Below, piece after piece: positions 8,624 to 16,390 of a stretch of DNA of 64,000 nucleotides. The first letter of the stretch is position 1. The number at the start of each line of letters is the position of its first letter. This DNA comes from Peribacillus deserti. GTDB lineage: Bacteria > Bacillota > Bacilli > Bacillales > DSM-1321. The notes beneath the pieces are model-generated. The model did not search any database. It was not told the origin of the DNA and saw only the letters and a program-made list of their open reading frames with translations. The stretch covers positions 372,001 to 436,000 of the forward strand of contig NZ_JAFBFI010000002.1 of the NCBI RefSeq assembly GCF_016909175.1, in the 5' to 3' direction. A program made the translations under genes and the position numbers.

Positions 8624-8829
8624 TTTGTATTATTTTAATTGTTATTTATTTGGATAAAGAATCAGAGATGTATTCGGCTAGTTCATGTATCTTAACTAAA
8701 CAGAGCTATAGAAGTTTAGAAAATGACGATGCTTTTAGCCAGGGGAATAATTACTACCTTTATTTACATATGTTCATAAATTTTCTCCATCATCAGATTC
8801 TTTATCCGAACATGATTAATTTTGGCTTT

Positions 8830-9113
8830 ACTGCTCTAGTGAATGAAAGAGTCGGTACATTTGAAGGAATAGTAGAAGTAGATGAAACCTGTTTCTTAGA
8901 AAGCAAAGGTCGAAAGGTTATTTCGAGCCGTAAATCAAGAAAACGTGGTGGCTCAGTTACTAAAAAGAGGTATCTCCAATGAACAAGTCTGAGTACTGGT
9001 CGCATGAGACCGAAACAAAACACCCCTTTCGAAGCGTGTCGGTTGTAGAATTCTAACGGAGCAAAGGAATGTCTCCTCCATTGTATCCTGCATGGGGCGC
9101 CATTCCCCGTTTT
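8830..9113 (+). pseudogene. IS1595-family (ISXO2-like) transposase remnant
   Basis: The frame around 8840-8980 reads NERVGTFEGIVEVDET and then SRKSRKRGG, the hallmark start of the DDE core of IS1595/ISXO2-like transposases (GIVEVDET with the first catalytic Asp). After a shift at about 8965 the reading continues as KRGISNEQV, VLVA, DRNKTPLSK, with several stops. Neither end of an IS nor terminal repeats are evident. It is an old, decayed copy that no longer encodes an active enzyme. Confidence 0.75.
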
Positions 9114-9290
9114 ATTTATAGTATCGATTAAAAAAACATAAACCTTTAGGTAATAAAAATTACCGCTTGTTGATTTTTGTAAAAGCAAGACCTGCATTAA
9201 TTTATGAACTATCTATTTCCGTTATGTTAATTGTGTTCACCACTTAATAATATGGCAATAATAATATAGTGTGATCGAGAGGAGAATATA

Positions 9291-9644
9291 ATGAACATTT
9301 CCAGCTTAACATTAACAGCTGCTCCCGTTCTTCATGTGTTTCCTCCTGTATATGAAGGCTTAGGTCTGCCTGAGTTATCTTCATATATGGAGCAGCGTTT
9401 TTCTTTTACATACACAATAGGAAAAATCGAAAGAACGGGGTATGGCAGCATCCGGAAGATTATTAGTGATGATACAATCCATATAGTGATTTCTGAGAAA
9501 TTGACAGGAGTAGGCCCAAAAAAGCTTCAAAAACTAAAAGAAATATTACTGGGTGAGGCACAAAACCTTTTCTTGGCGGCTGACATTTCTGAATCCAATT
9601 TACAGAAGGTATATCATACGCACTTCCGAAAGACCACCAATTAA
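9291..9644 (+). CDS. hypothetical protein, 117 aa
   Basis: ATG with GAGAGGAGAATATA upstream opens a 117-residue frame (MNISSLTLTAAPVLHVFPPV onward). No signal peptide or strong membrane span; the middle FSFTYTIGKIERTGYGSIRK and the helical C-terminal half GPKKLQKLKEIL look like a folded cytosolic domain. I do not recognise the family. It stands alone between an IS remnant and a convergent, frameshifted methyltransferase. Function unknown. Confidence 0.6.
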   Translation: MNISSLTLTAAPVLHVFPPVYEGLGLPELSSYMEQRFSFTYTIGKIERTGYGSIRKIISDDTIHIVISEKLTGVGPKKLQKLKEILLGEAQNLFLAADISESNLQKVYHTHFRKTTN

Positions 9645-9741
9645 GAGCCTCAAGTAAATATTCCTTCCGTTAATAATGTCCGTTTCTCCTTGCATATTTG
9701 TATAGTATAAAAATAGCTATTGAGGCAGCGCTGTTGGAGGA

Positions 9742-10448
9742 TTACTTGTACCTGAACAAGGCAGTCAAAAGATCCGGCTTTCCGAAAATGTTTTCATCAT
9801 TTATGTCCTTCATTCTTCGAATTTCTATAACCTCAAAATCCTTGAAAATGGCTCTTAACTTAGCCTCCGTAAACCCCAGCCCGCCTCTAAGACTGCCCAA
9901 TCTATAAACATCCCAATCTGTTATTTCTGCACCGCCTAGTTCCCCGCCTCGTATGAAACAAGTTATTGCAAAGAACCCACCCGGTTTTAAAGCCTTTTTC
10001 AGCAGATTCAGATAGCTCATCCTTCTATGCGGAGGAATATGATGAAAACAGCCAGAATCATATACAAGATCATATGAACCTTCATCAATATCAAGCAGAA
10101 AAATATTTTTGTTTATAAAGTTTACCTCTGCATTCGTTTCTTTTGCCCTTGCCATTCCCCATTTGATTGCCTCTTTAGATGAATCAACAGCATCCACTAT
10201 ACACAGCCTTTTTCTGCTAAATACATGGCATTTCTGCCAGCGCCACAGCCAAGGTCAAGGGCTTTTCCCGGAACAATGATTCTTTCCTGCAGATATTGCA
10301 CTAAATTCTCATCTGGATGGTTAACAAAAATCGGTACCTCTCTTTCGCGGTCAGAATAAAAGGTATTCCAATCAAATCGGGATTTCTCTTTTAACAGTTC
10401 GTCCAGCATAACTAATACATCCTGATCAGTAAATATCATTTCTTTCAA
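9742..10448 (-). pseudogene. class I SAM-dependent methyltransferase, frameshifted
   Basis: Two frames encode one methyltransferase of about 235 residues. The first carries WNTFYSDREREVPIF and motif I ALDLGCGAGRNAMYLAEKG; it stops at TAG 10199-10197. The second starts at the overlapping GTG and continues VDAVDSSKEAIKWG, motif YDLVYDSGCFHHIPP and KPGGFFAITCF, ending RYK. The break falls right after motif I, inside the Rossmann fold, so this is not a natural two-subunit design: an apparent TA duplication (GTATAGTGG for GTAGTGG near 10197-10202) disrupts the frame. Start TTG 10448 has AAGGGGTG upstream. Without the break it would methylate an unknown small substrate. Confidence 0.8.
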
Positions 10449-10768
10449 AATAGCACCCCTTCTTTCCAAAGATCACTATTTAATTTTACTAAAAATACCC
10501 ATTTAATACGTTACAATGATGTTAAAAATGAATAAAATAAACGAGGATTTAATCGCCTTCACGAGGCTGATTCTAACTCTGTATGCTCTTTAAAAGCCTC
10601 TATTTCAGCCTATTACACAGAGGTAATATCTTACTATGTAAATAACGTGTTAGGTCTTAAAAAGAGTTATATACAAATGTGAGTGTATATGAAATTTTAC
10701 ATAGCGGTTATTTTATTACAATTATTACATAAATATTACAAATCACAAATTCCTTCCTGACAGTAAAA

Positions 10769-10788
10769 AAAGCTGCAAATGCAGCTTT
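10769..10788. repeat. left target duplication of IS1182-like element
   Basis: AAAGCTGCAAATGCAGCTTT occurs here and again at 12341-12360, immediately outside the two IS ends. It is itself a hairpin, the terminator stem of the antiporter gene. This copy keeps the A/T tract (T7 on the minus strand) needed for termination. Confidence 0.85.
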
Positions 10789-10800
10789 CAGATTGTCGAC

Positions 10801-10838
10801 AAAAGGCATTCGGAATAGGCCTATTCCGAATGCCTTTT
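10801..10838. repeat. perfect 38-bp palindrome inside the IS
   Basis: AAAAGGCATTCGGAATAGG is followed directly by its exact reverse complement, with no loop. It lies between the left terminal repeat and the transposase stop codon, with T-rich sequence on the plus-strand side. It may act as a bidirectional terminator insulating the transposase; that is inference. Confidence 0.85.
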
Positions 10839-10887
10839 GTCTTTTTTCGCATTTTTATCTTTGAACAGACCTCTCCGAGGTAACTTA

Positions 10888-12250
10888 TTATGCCATTTTT
10901 GGACTTACCCATGTCCAGCTGGCCAGTTTCTTTAAATTCATGGCAGCAAAAGTAAGCATCGCCTGCATGGACAATTTTTTAAGGCCTCTTAAAGTTGTCC
11001 ATCGCATATCATGCTTTTCTTTTGCATCAGCAAATACACGTTCAATTGTTTCTTTTCGTCGTGCATAGATTATTTTATTCTCTTCTGTGTGACGAAGATG
11101 TTCAGCTTCTTCAAGAAACTCTTCCCAAACATGTCGTTGAATCAGCTTCTTATGTTTTTGACTTTGGGTACATTGAGAAAGGAGGGAGCAATCGTTACAC
11201 TGTACTGGATTAGAGAAGTATTGACGATAGCCTTCCTTCGTTGTGGTGCTATATTTTAAAACTTGTCCTTGCGAACAAAGGTAGCAATCATAATGTTCAT
11301 CATAAACAAAGTCATGCTTTTTTAAATAACCATCCTTAGTACGCGGACGAGTATAAGGTAAAGCAGGACGAATCTCATTTTCAAGTAAGTATTGAGCGAT
11401 AGCAGGTGTTTTATATCCAGCGTCAGCAGCAACAGCTGAAGGTTTCCCAGAGTTCTCTATGACTTTTTCGAGTAGTGGTTCAAACATGACACTATCATGA
11501 ACATTTCCAGGTGTAACAATCGTCCCTAAGACAAAACCATTCTTATCCGCAGCTGCATGGAAAGAATAGGCAAACTGCTTTGTGCGTTCATCCTTAACGT
11601 AAATAACCACTCTCTGGGTCCGTGGTACTTTCTTTGACTTCCTTATGTTCTTCCTTCTCAAATTTATCTGGAGGGAACGGTTTTTTACCATGTTCTTTAC
11701 GGTCACTGTTGATTTCCTGTTGGAGACGAGTCTGGTAAGCTTTCGTTTCTTTACGCACAACCTTTTTCTCGAATTTACGCTTATTTGCGCTTGCTTTAGC
11801 ATGCGTAGAATCAATAAATACATGTTCATTACTAACCAACTTCTTATCGGAAGCTTGTTTTAGAATTCGGTAGAAAATCTGTTCAAATATATCCGTATCC
11901 TTAAACCGGCGTTCATAATTTTTACCGAAGGTGGAAAAATGAGGTACCTTATCATAGAAACCGAAGCCAAGAAACCATCGATAGGCTATGTTCGTTTCGA
12001 TTTCTTCTATTGTTTTACGCATTGAACGAATACCAAACATATATTGGATGAATGTCATCTTGATTAATACAACAGGATCGATACTTGGACGACCACGTTC
12101 AGTCGAGTACATCTCTTCAACTAGTGGATAGATAAATGAAAAATTAATAGCAGCTTCCACTTTTCGAACTAAGTGGTTTGCAGGTACCAGCTGTTCTAAA
12201 GTAATCATTTCTAATTGTTCACGATTCATCTGTGTATTTTTGGTAAGCAT
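10888..12250 (-). pseudogene. IS1182-family transposase, frameshifted
   Basis: ATG at 12250 opens the N-terminal half (MLTKNTQMNREQLEMITLEQ, the DUF772 region GRPSIDPVVLIKM and FIDSTHAKA with the first catalytic Asp), ending after DPESGYLR. The frame then resumes in the -strand frame ending at 10888 (YVKDERTKQFAYSFHAAADK, AADAGYKT with the second Asp, a Cys-rich CNDCSLLSQC zinc-like patch, and RRKETIERVFADAKEKHDMR with the catalytic Glu). Dropping one base from the AAA at 11601-11603 joins them as ESGYYVKDERTKQ. A slip to this frame would need +1 frameshifting at an unremarkable site, so mutation or a read error is likelier. Confidence 0.85.
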
Positions 12251-12340
12251 TTCTTCATCACCTTTATGGAGTAATACCTTAATTATACTAAAAAAAGACT
12301 GTAGTAAATCCGAAAATTCTTTGGATTTGTCTACAGTCTG

Positions 12341-12360
12341 AAAGCTGCAAATGCAGCTTT
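12341..12360. repeat. right target duplication of IS1182-like element
   Basis: Second copy of the 20-bp hairpin found at 10769-10788. On the minus strand, downstream of the antiporter, its stem is now followed by CAGACTG of the IS instead of the original T7 run. Confidence 0.85.
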
Positions 12361-12380
12361 ATTTAAATACAAGTAATTTT

Positions 12381-13529
12381 TTAATATGTATCAGCTTGTT
12401 CAACAGGTTTAAAGAACCATTTCATCATGGGTGGGGTGATTATGGTTGTAACAAGAACAACGACGACAATTACAGCGAACATGTCCTGGCTGAGCAGCTT
12501 TGCTTCTAACCCGATGGCGGCCATAATAAGTGCAACTTCTCCACGTGATACCATGGCGGCTCCTATCCCCCACGAACTGCTCCAGCCGAATCCAGCAATT
12601 TTCGCACCAGCCGCTGCCCCGATTAACTTGGTTAGAATAGCTAAGATGCTTAATAGAACGATTAAACCGAAACTGCTGGATATTCCAGAAAACTCTGCAG
12701 TAATCCCGATCGATGTAAAGAATACAGGAACAAAAATGGAATAACTGATTGTTTCAACCTTCTCAAACACTTCATGCTTATATGATGTGACACTAATGGC
12801 CACTCCGGCAATGTAAGCACCTATTATGGCTGCCACTCCCGTATATTCAGCTAAAAAGGCATAAACAAAACATATGATCAAAGCAGATGAAATAACCGTT
12901 TCTGTAACCTTTAAAGATGAAAACTTTTTCAAGAACCAGGGAACGGCTTTCCAGCCAATCAAAATAGCTCCCCCGAAAAATAATACTTTCTTTACTATCA
13001 CTGTTGTTAAATTAATATCCCCGCCGGCAAAACTCATTAAGAATGCCAGAGCGATAATGACAACCACATCATCGATGACGGCTGCTCCTAAAATGGTGCT
13101 CCCTTCACGGGTTTTTAATTGATTCATTTCCTTAAGTGCCTGAACAGAGATACTGACGCTCGTCGCTGAAAGCAATAATCCTAAAAATAAGGATTCCAGT
13201 GTTGATAAATCTAAAAGGATGCCTGCTAAATACCCCAGAACAAGCGGTACTAAAATCCCGCCAAACCCAACGAGTGTTGATGCTTTGCCGCTTCGTTTAA
13301 AGTCATCCACATCTGTTTCCAGACCAGCTATAAACATTAGCAGAATGACTCCGATTTGACTAAACTGTTCCAGAGTCTCAGTTTCGTTTACCAGCCCCAG
13401 AACGGAGGGCCCAAGCACGATTCCGATCAATAGTTTGCCAAGTACTGATGGCTGCCCCAGTCTTACACTTAAACTGCCGGCTATTTTGGAAGCAGCTAAA
13501 ATAATGGCCAATTGTAAAATTAATAACAT
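12381..13529 (-). CDS. CPA2-type cation/proton antiporter
   Basis: A 382-residue integral membrane exchanger of the KefB/GerN/NapA class (Na+/H+ exchanger superfamily). About 12 hydrophobic segments cover the whole length. Diagnostic pieces are LGQPSVLGKLLIGIVLGPSV, FIAGLETD, the AAVIDDVVVIIAL double-aspartate motif (near 150-160) of electrogenic CPA2 antiporters, and VSRGEVALIMA. It lacks a C-terminal TrkA-N domain, so regulation must come from elsewhere. ATG has GGAAGGTGG upstream. The 5' leader holds a strong terminator-like hairpin (13586-13629), and its 3' terminator is split by an IS. Ion specificity (Na+ or K+) is not readable. Confidence 0.9.
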   Translation of the reverse strand: MLLILQLAIILAASKIAGSLSVRLGQPSVLGKLLIGIVLGPSVLGLVNETETLEQFSQIGVILLMFIAGLETDVDDFKRSGKASTLVGFGGILVPLVLGYLAGILLDLSTLESLFLGLLLSATSVSISVQALKEMNQLKTREGSTILGAAVIDDVVVIIALAFLMSFAGGDINLTTVIVKKVLFFGGAILIGWKAVPWFLKKFSSLKVTETVISSALIICFVYAFLAEYTGVAAIIGAYIAGVAISVTSYKHEVFEKVETISYSIFVPVFFTSIGITAEFSGISSSFGLIVLLSILAILTKLIGAAAGAKIAGFGWSSSWGIGAAMVSRGEVALIMAAIGLEAKLLSQDMFAVIVVVVLVTTIITPPMMKWFFKPVEQADTY

Positions 13530-13585
13530 ATAAGTTCCACCTTCCTAATTATATATTTTGTTTTAATTGAAAAAGAATACAAAAA

Positions 13586-13629
13586 GAGCCCGTTACCAAA
13601 GGACATAATAGTCCCTTGGTGACAGGCTC
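13586..13629 (-). terminator. terminator hairpin in the antiporter 5' leader
   Basis: Two 19-nt arms (13586-13604 and 13611-13629) pair with few mismatches around an ATAATA loop; on the minus strand the stem is followed by TTTTTG. It lies 57 nt upstream of the antiporter start and about 40 nt downstream of a TATAAT (13671-13676, minus strand). This may be an attenuator or riboswitch expression platform, or simply the end of the hmoA transcript. Confidence 0.65.
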
Positions 13630-13733
13630 CTCCAAGTACGCTTCATAATTAATTTATTATATTATAGCATATTTTCAGATACTTAATCACTTTTTTCGTA
13701 TGTACTGCCTTAAATCTGATGCCGCAAAGATCA

Positions 13734-14066
13734 TTAATCGATGATCTCCTGCTTCCCCGTTTTGACCGCTTTAACTTGATAGACAGCACCTTCGGAAGAG
13801 ATGATATAGTCTGGCTTTGGCTTGCCAAGATTGGCTTTATGACCCGCAATGTGGGCATCGCTTTTTTCCCATTGCTTCCAATGCTGTTCAGATTCCCAGC
13901 GAATCAAAATAATTACCTCTTCATTACCCCGCCTCACTTTTTTAACCATTACAGTTAAATCTATGAAGCCCTCCTGTTCTTCTACGAGTCCTTCTTTACT
14001 GAACCGATTCACTACTTGTTCCGAATTACCCTCTGTAACTTTTATATTTCTTACCTGAACAAACAT
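13734..14066 (-). CDS. hmoA: heme-degrading monooxygenase HmoA
   Basis: A 110-residue ABM-domain protein closely resembling B. subtilis HmoA (YetG): FVQVRNIKVTEG, RFSKEGLVEEQEGFIDL and the highly conserved RWESEQHWKQWEKSDAHIAG with the heme-contacting histidine. Such enzymes open the heme ring and release iron in the cytosol. The ATG at 14066 has GGGGCTG upstream and gives the family start MFVQ; the longer frame from 14084 is unlikely. A near-perfect Fur box at 14108-14122 predicts induction under iron starvation, as for the B. subtilis gene. Confidence 0.9.
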   Translation of the reverse strand: MFVQVRNIKVTEGNSEQVVNRFSKEGLVEEQEGFIDLTVMVKKVRRGNEEVIILIRWESEQHWKQWEKSDAHIAGHKANLGKPKPDYIISSEGAVYQVKAVKTGKQEIID

Positions 14067-14107
14067 TAAAACAGCCCCAATCATCTATTTTATAGAATGA
14101 TTATAAA

Positions 14108-14122
14108 TGATAACCATTATCA
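14108..14122. promoter_or_regulatory. Fur box upstream of hmoA
   Basis: TGATAACCATTATCA matches the 7-1-7 B. subtilis Fur consensus TGATAATnATTATCA at 14 of 15 positions. It begins 42 nt upstream of the hmoA start, in the promoter zone. Confidence 0.85.
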
Positions 14123-14157
14123 ATAGCCAGCGAAATACTTCAAAAAAGAATGTATCA

Positions 14158-14240
14158 GGCCCATGACAGGAAATCAGTAAGTAACTCCCTTCTTACAGTC
14201 CGATCAAGACTCAGGTTATATGTGATCGTGTCATGGGCGA
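14158..14240. ncRNA. candidate structured RNA, three-way junction
   Basis: GCCCATGACA (about 14159-14168) and TGTCATGGGC (about 14230-14239) close a 10-bp stem. Inside lie two further stems: GTAAG/CTTAC (5 bp, loop with an AAGGGAG or CTCCCTT face depending on strand) and CGATCA/TGATCG (6 bp). The result is a tidy three-way junction. On the minus strand a TTCTTTTTT run follows about 11 nt after the closing stem. It sits alone between hmoA and the membrane protein gene. I cannot match it to a known riboswitch or sRNA. Confidence 0.5.
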
Positions 14241-14250
14241 TTTATCCTAA

Positions 14251-14586
14251 TTACTTTAAGGCTTCATCCTCCCCTATGACGGCTATTTGTGTTAATTCCC
14301 AGGGGTTGTTCCCTTTCTTTTTATAGGTCGCTAAGTAGTTTTCATTCTCTTTAATTAAGTTCCATACCATGGGCTCCGTTATATTAATTTTGAATTCGTT
14401 TTTAGCTCCCAGGCTGTTTGGATTAATCACCTTTATCCACGCTTGGCTATCATTTTTTGTATGCTCTTTTTTAATAATCTTAATTTCTGATGTTGTAGAT
14501 TGCCGCAATTCAGCCGGCCATCTGACGTAAAGGAAGATAATCGCTAATAAAATACATAACAGGTATAGTTTTCTCTTCGACATCAT
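14251..14586 (-). CDS. small membrane-anchored protein, unknown
   Basis: A 111-residue protein starting at ATG 14586 (MMSKRKLYLL), with AGGAGGGATCA upstream; the longer open frame to 14676 overlaps another gene remnant and is not used. It has one N-terminal membrane segment (about 6-22, LYLLCILLAIIFLYV). A polar extracytoplasmic part of about 85 residues follows, with IKVINPNSLGAKNEFKI and WELTQIAVIG. It may be an anchored protein with the C-terminus outside. No family recognised. Confidence 0.65.
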   Translation of the reverse strand: MMSKRKLYLLCILLAIIFLYVRWPAELRQSTTSEIKIIKKEHTKNDSQAWIKVINPNSLGAKNEFKINITEPMVWNLIKENENYLATYKKKGNNPWELTQIAVIGEDEALK

Positions 14587-14665
14587 TGATCCCTCCTGTA
14601 TTACTTTATTTACAGGAAGGATGCTATATACATTACCTAAAGGACTTAAGCTGCCAGATCTCTTA

Positions 14666-14875
14666 TTAATTTTCAATTTTCCAGAAAACCATTTCAGGCT
14701 GGGGATACTTGCTGCCTATCGTCCTATGAATGTCCGATATTATTAATAGCTGTTCTTCTGTTAAGCGTTTATTTATAATGGCAGAAAATCAATATCACTT
14801 GCGGCGTTTTCATATGCTCCTAAAGACAGAGATCCATGCAAATATAATCCCTCAGAATGCCAGGCAAATGTTCAT
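14666..14875 (-). pseudogene. aminoglycoside nucleotidyltransferase-like remnant
   Basis: Minus-strand reading gives GLYLHGSLSLGAYENAASD then IDFLP, the catalytic GS-x(9-11)-DxD core of ANT-type nucleotidyltransferases (streptomycin/spectinomycin adenylyltransferase fold). After a stop and a shift it continues as INKRLTEEQLLIISDIHRTI and GSKYPQPEM, again typical of that family. The N-terminus lacks a start and the rest of the enzyme is missing, so this is a dead fragment abutting the start region of the 14251-14586 gene. Confidence 0.7.
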
Positions 14876-15049
14876 TCCACAAGCACATGTATTCATATAA
14901 AATTTTAGCCACAATAATAGGAGTATGTATCAAAAAATTTCTTCCCTGCGCTTTCATCTTGTCCATACGTATCCGGGTGCTTCGTCATTCTCTTCTGTTT
15001 TGTATGTAAAATGCCGGATGTACGCGTACTCCACCTTTAATAGAATAAT

Positions 15050-15161
15050 TTACTTGGATCAATTAGACTTTTATGTTGATAAACAAAAACTTTGTGTGGC
15101 TAACTTACTAATTTATGTGGCCAGCTCTGCTTCTTATGTGGCTGTCATTATTTTTATGTGG
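15050..15161. repeat. phased 21-bp repeat array A
   Basis: Six degenerate units with the core TTTATGTGG begin at 15050, 15071, 15092, 15113, 15134 and 15154, i.e. spacings of 21, 21, 21, 21 and 20 bp (two DNA turns). Cores run from TTACTTGG and TTATGTTG through TTGTGTGG to three TTATGTGG. Only the core is conserved; the spacers differ. The open frame crossing it (14925-15194) has no ribosome site and is probably chance. Confidence 0.7.
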
Positions 15162-15322
15162 CTTCATACAAGAAAGCGGCCAGATTCCCTTTAACCTTTA
15201 TAAGCATCTATTTGTATTTCTCTGTTACTGCCCGCAACCCCTTTAATTACAGTCAATCAAAATAAAAAAGCCGCCTAAGCGACTAACGACTTTCTACGAA
15301 AGTGACTTGTAAAAAACCATTT

Positions 15323-16186
15323 TTAGTGATTATTTTCATCTATTTCTTCACATAAAGAAGTACCATCAATCTGCCACCGGCCAGTCAGATCTTCCCTGAT
15401 CAATATTAAATTTAACATTCTTTTTTGCTTTCCATGCTTCTTAGAAGAATAGGCTGCTTTAACTGGTATCTCAGTTGCAACAATTCCATCTTCAGCTTTT
15501 GTTTGTCCTTGGTGTGAAAGAAGGCTGATAAAGGAAATACCTTTTATTTGTTCCTTAGCGCATGCAACAGCGCCATATTGCGGCATTACAATTTTCAAAA
15601 GGTTTTGATCACGCATATTGACAGCCAGTGTGAATAAATGGATCAGCTCATAAGGATCCAGCGTATTTAAATAGGTGACATCCTTGCCTCCAGCTTTCAT
15701 GATCATCAATTTATGGATTGGATCCTCATTATTCAAACGGTGAGTGGTACTCCCGTAAAAATGGACACAAAAGTGACCCGGAAATTTATTTTGGAGTGCG
15801 CCTGCCCCATGAGGCATACCATGCATAGAGGCAGCTATCATATGATCATCCACCAACACTATAATTGCTCTTCTTTTCCAGCTCCACTTTCCGCCATAGA
15901 TTTTTTTCATTATGGAAGTGTCATGCGCGGTCAGCGGCTGAACATCTGCATGCTGACTGCCGGCTCGTCTTTGAACCTTAAATTGCAAACCTGTTTGAAC
16001 ATCAATAAGGGTGAATATTGACTTTCTTGGTATAATGGTGCGAGCTTCATTCCACGGAAGCACCTTCAGTTTAAAACTAATTGGCACATTCGGGTCTTGC
16101 CATTCTGAAGAAGCATGTGCTAAATACTGGCCAGTAAATATGAAGATACATATAACAATGAATTGGCTGAAGATTTTCCGGTACAT
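15323..16186 (-). CDS. conserved secreted protein, unknown
   Basis: A 287-residue protein with a signal peptide (MYRKIFSQFIVICIFIFTG, cleavage likely after AHA near residue 25). The mature part contains LKVLPWNEARTIIPRKSIFT, FKVQRRAGSQHADVQPLT and MHGMPHGAGALQNKFPGHFC followed by VHFYGSTTH. The HFCVHF stretch with several histidines suggests a binding or catalytic pocket, possibly a wall-associated enzyme, but I know no assigned function. ATG is preceded by GGGAGAAACAAC. A terminator-like hairpin (gcctaagcg...) lies just downstream at about 15272-15305. Single-gene unit, divergent from the RsbR paralogue. Confidence 0.7.
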   Translation of the reverse strand: MYRKIFSQFIVICIFIFTGQYLAHASSEWQDPNVPISFKLKVLPWNEARTIIPRKSIFTLIDVQTGLQFKVQRRAGSQHADVQPLTAHDTSIMKKIYGGKWSWKRRAIIVLVDDHMIAASMHGMPHGAGALQNKFPGHFCVHFYGSTTHRLNNEDPIHKLMIMKAGGKDVTYLNTLDPYELIHLFTLAVNMRDQNLLKIVMPQYGAVACAKEQIKGISFISLLSHQGQTKAEDGIVATEIPVKAAYSSKKHGKQKRMLNLILIREDLTGRWQIDGTSLCEEIDENNH

Positions 16187-16390
16187 GTTGTTTCTCCCTT
16201 TATTTTTACTTATTTTTGATAAATCCCCAGAAATACATGTTATAAAATATTTGGAAATAGATTAACTGATCTTTTCAAAAGGATGCTTATTAGGGTTACA
16301 ATTGTAATTGCCTTCAAGTCAGCCAGCTAGTACAATTCTAGTAAGAATGATCTCTTTGTGTCCATTTACAATGAATTTTCGGGGGAAGCT

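Larger units (their letters stand above)
10789..12340 (-). mobile_element. IS1182-like insertion sequence, 1552 bp
   Basis: The ends CAGATTGTCGACAAA (left) and CAGACTGTAGACAAA (right, reverse complement) are imperfect terminal inverted repeats. They are flanked by a 20-bp direct duplication. The element encodes one DDE transposase on the minus strand, split by a frameshift, and has a 38-bp perfect palindrome at 10801-10838 next to the left end. The intact ends and perfect target duplication point to a fairly recent insertion. Confidence 0.85.

Noticed and set aside
11590-11610. Programmed frameshift in the IS transposase
   Set aside because: The needed shift is +1 and the site lacks a slippery heptamer; a mutation or read error is simpler.
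15050-15161. CRISPR array
   Set aside because: Repeat cores are 8-9 bp with no conserved full repeat and the period is 21 bp; no cas genes are present.
14925-15194. 89-codon plus-strand frame
   Set aside because: It crosses repeat array A and owes its later residues to the repeats; there is a weak ribosome-like site, but composition is not convincing.
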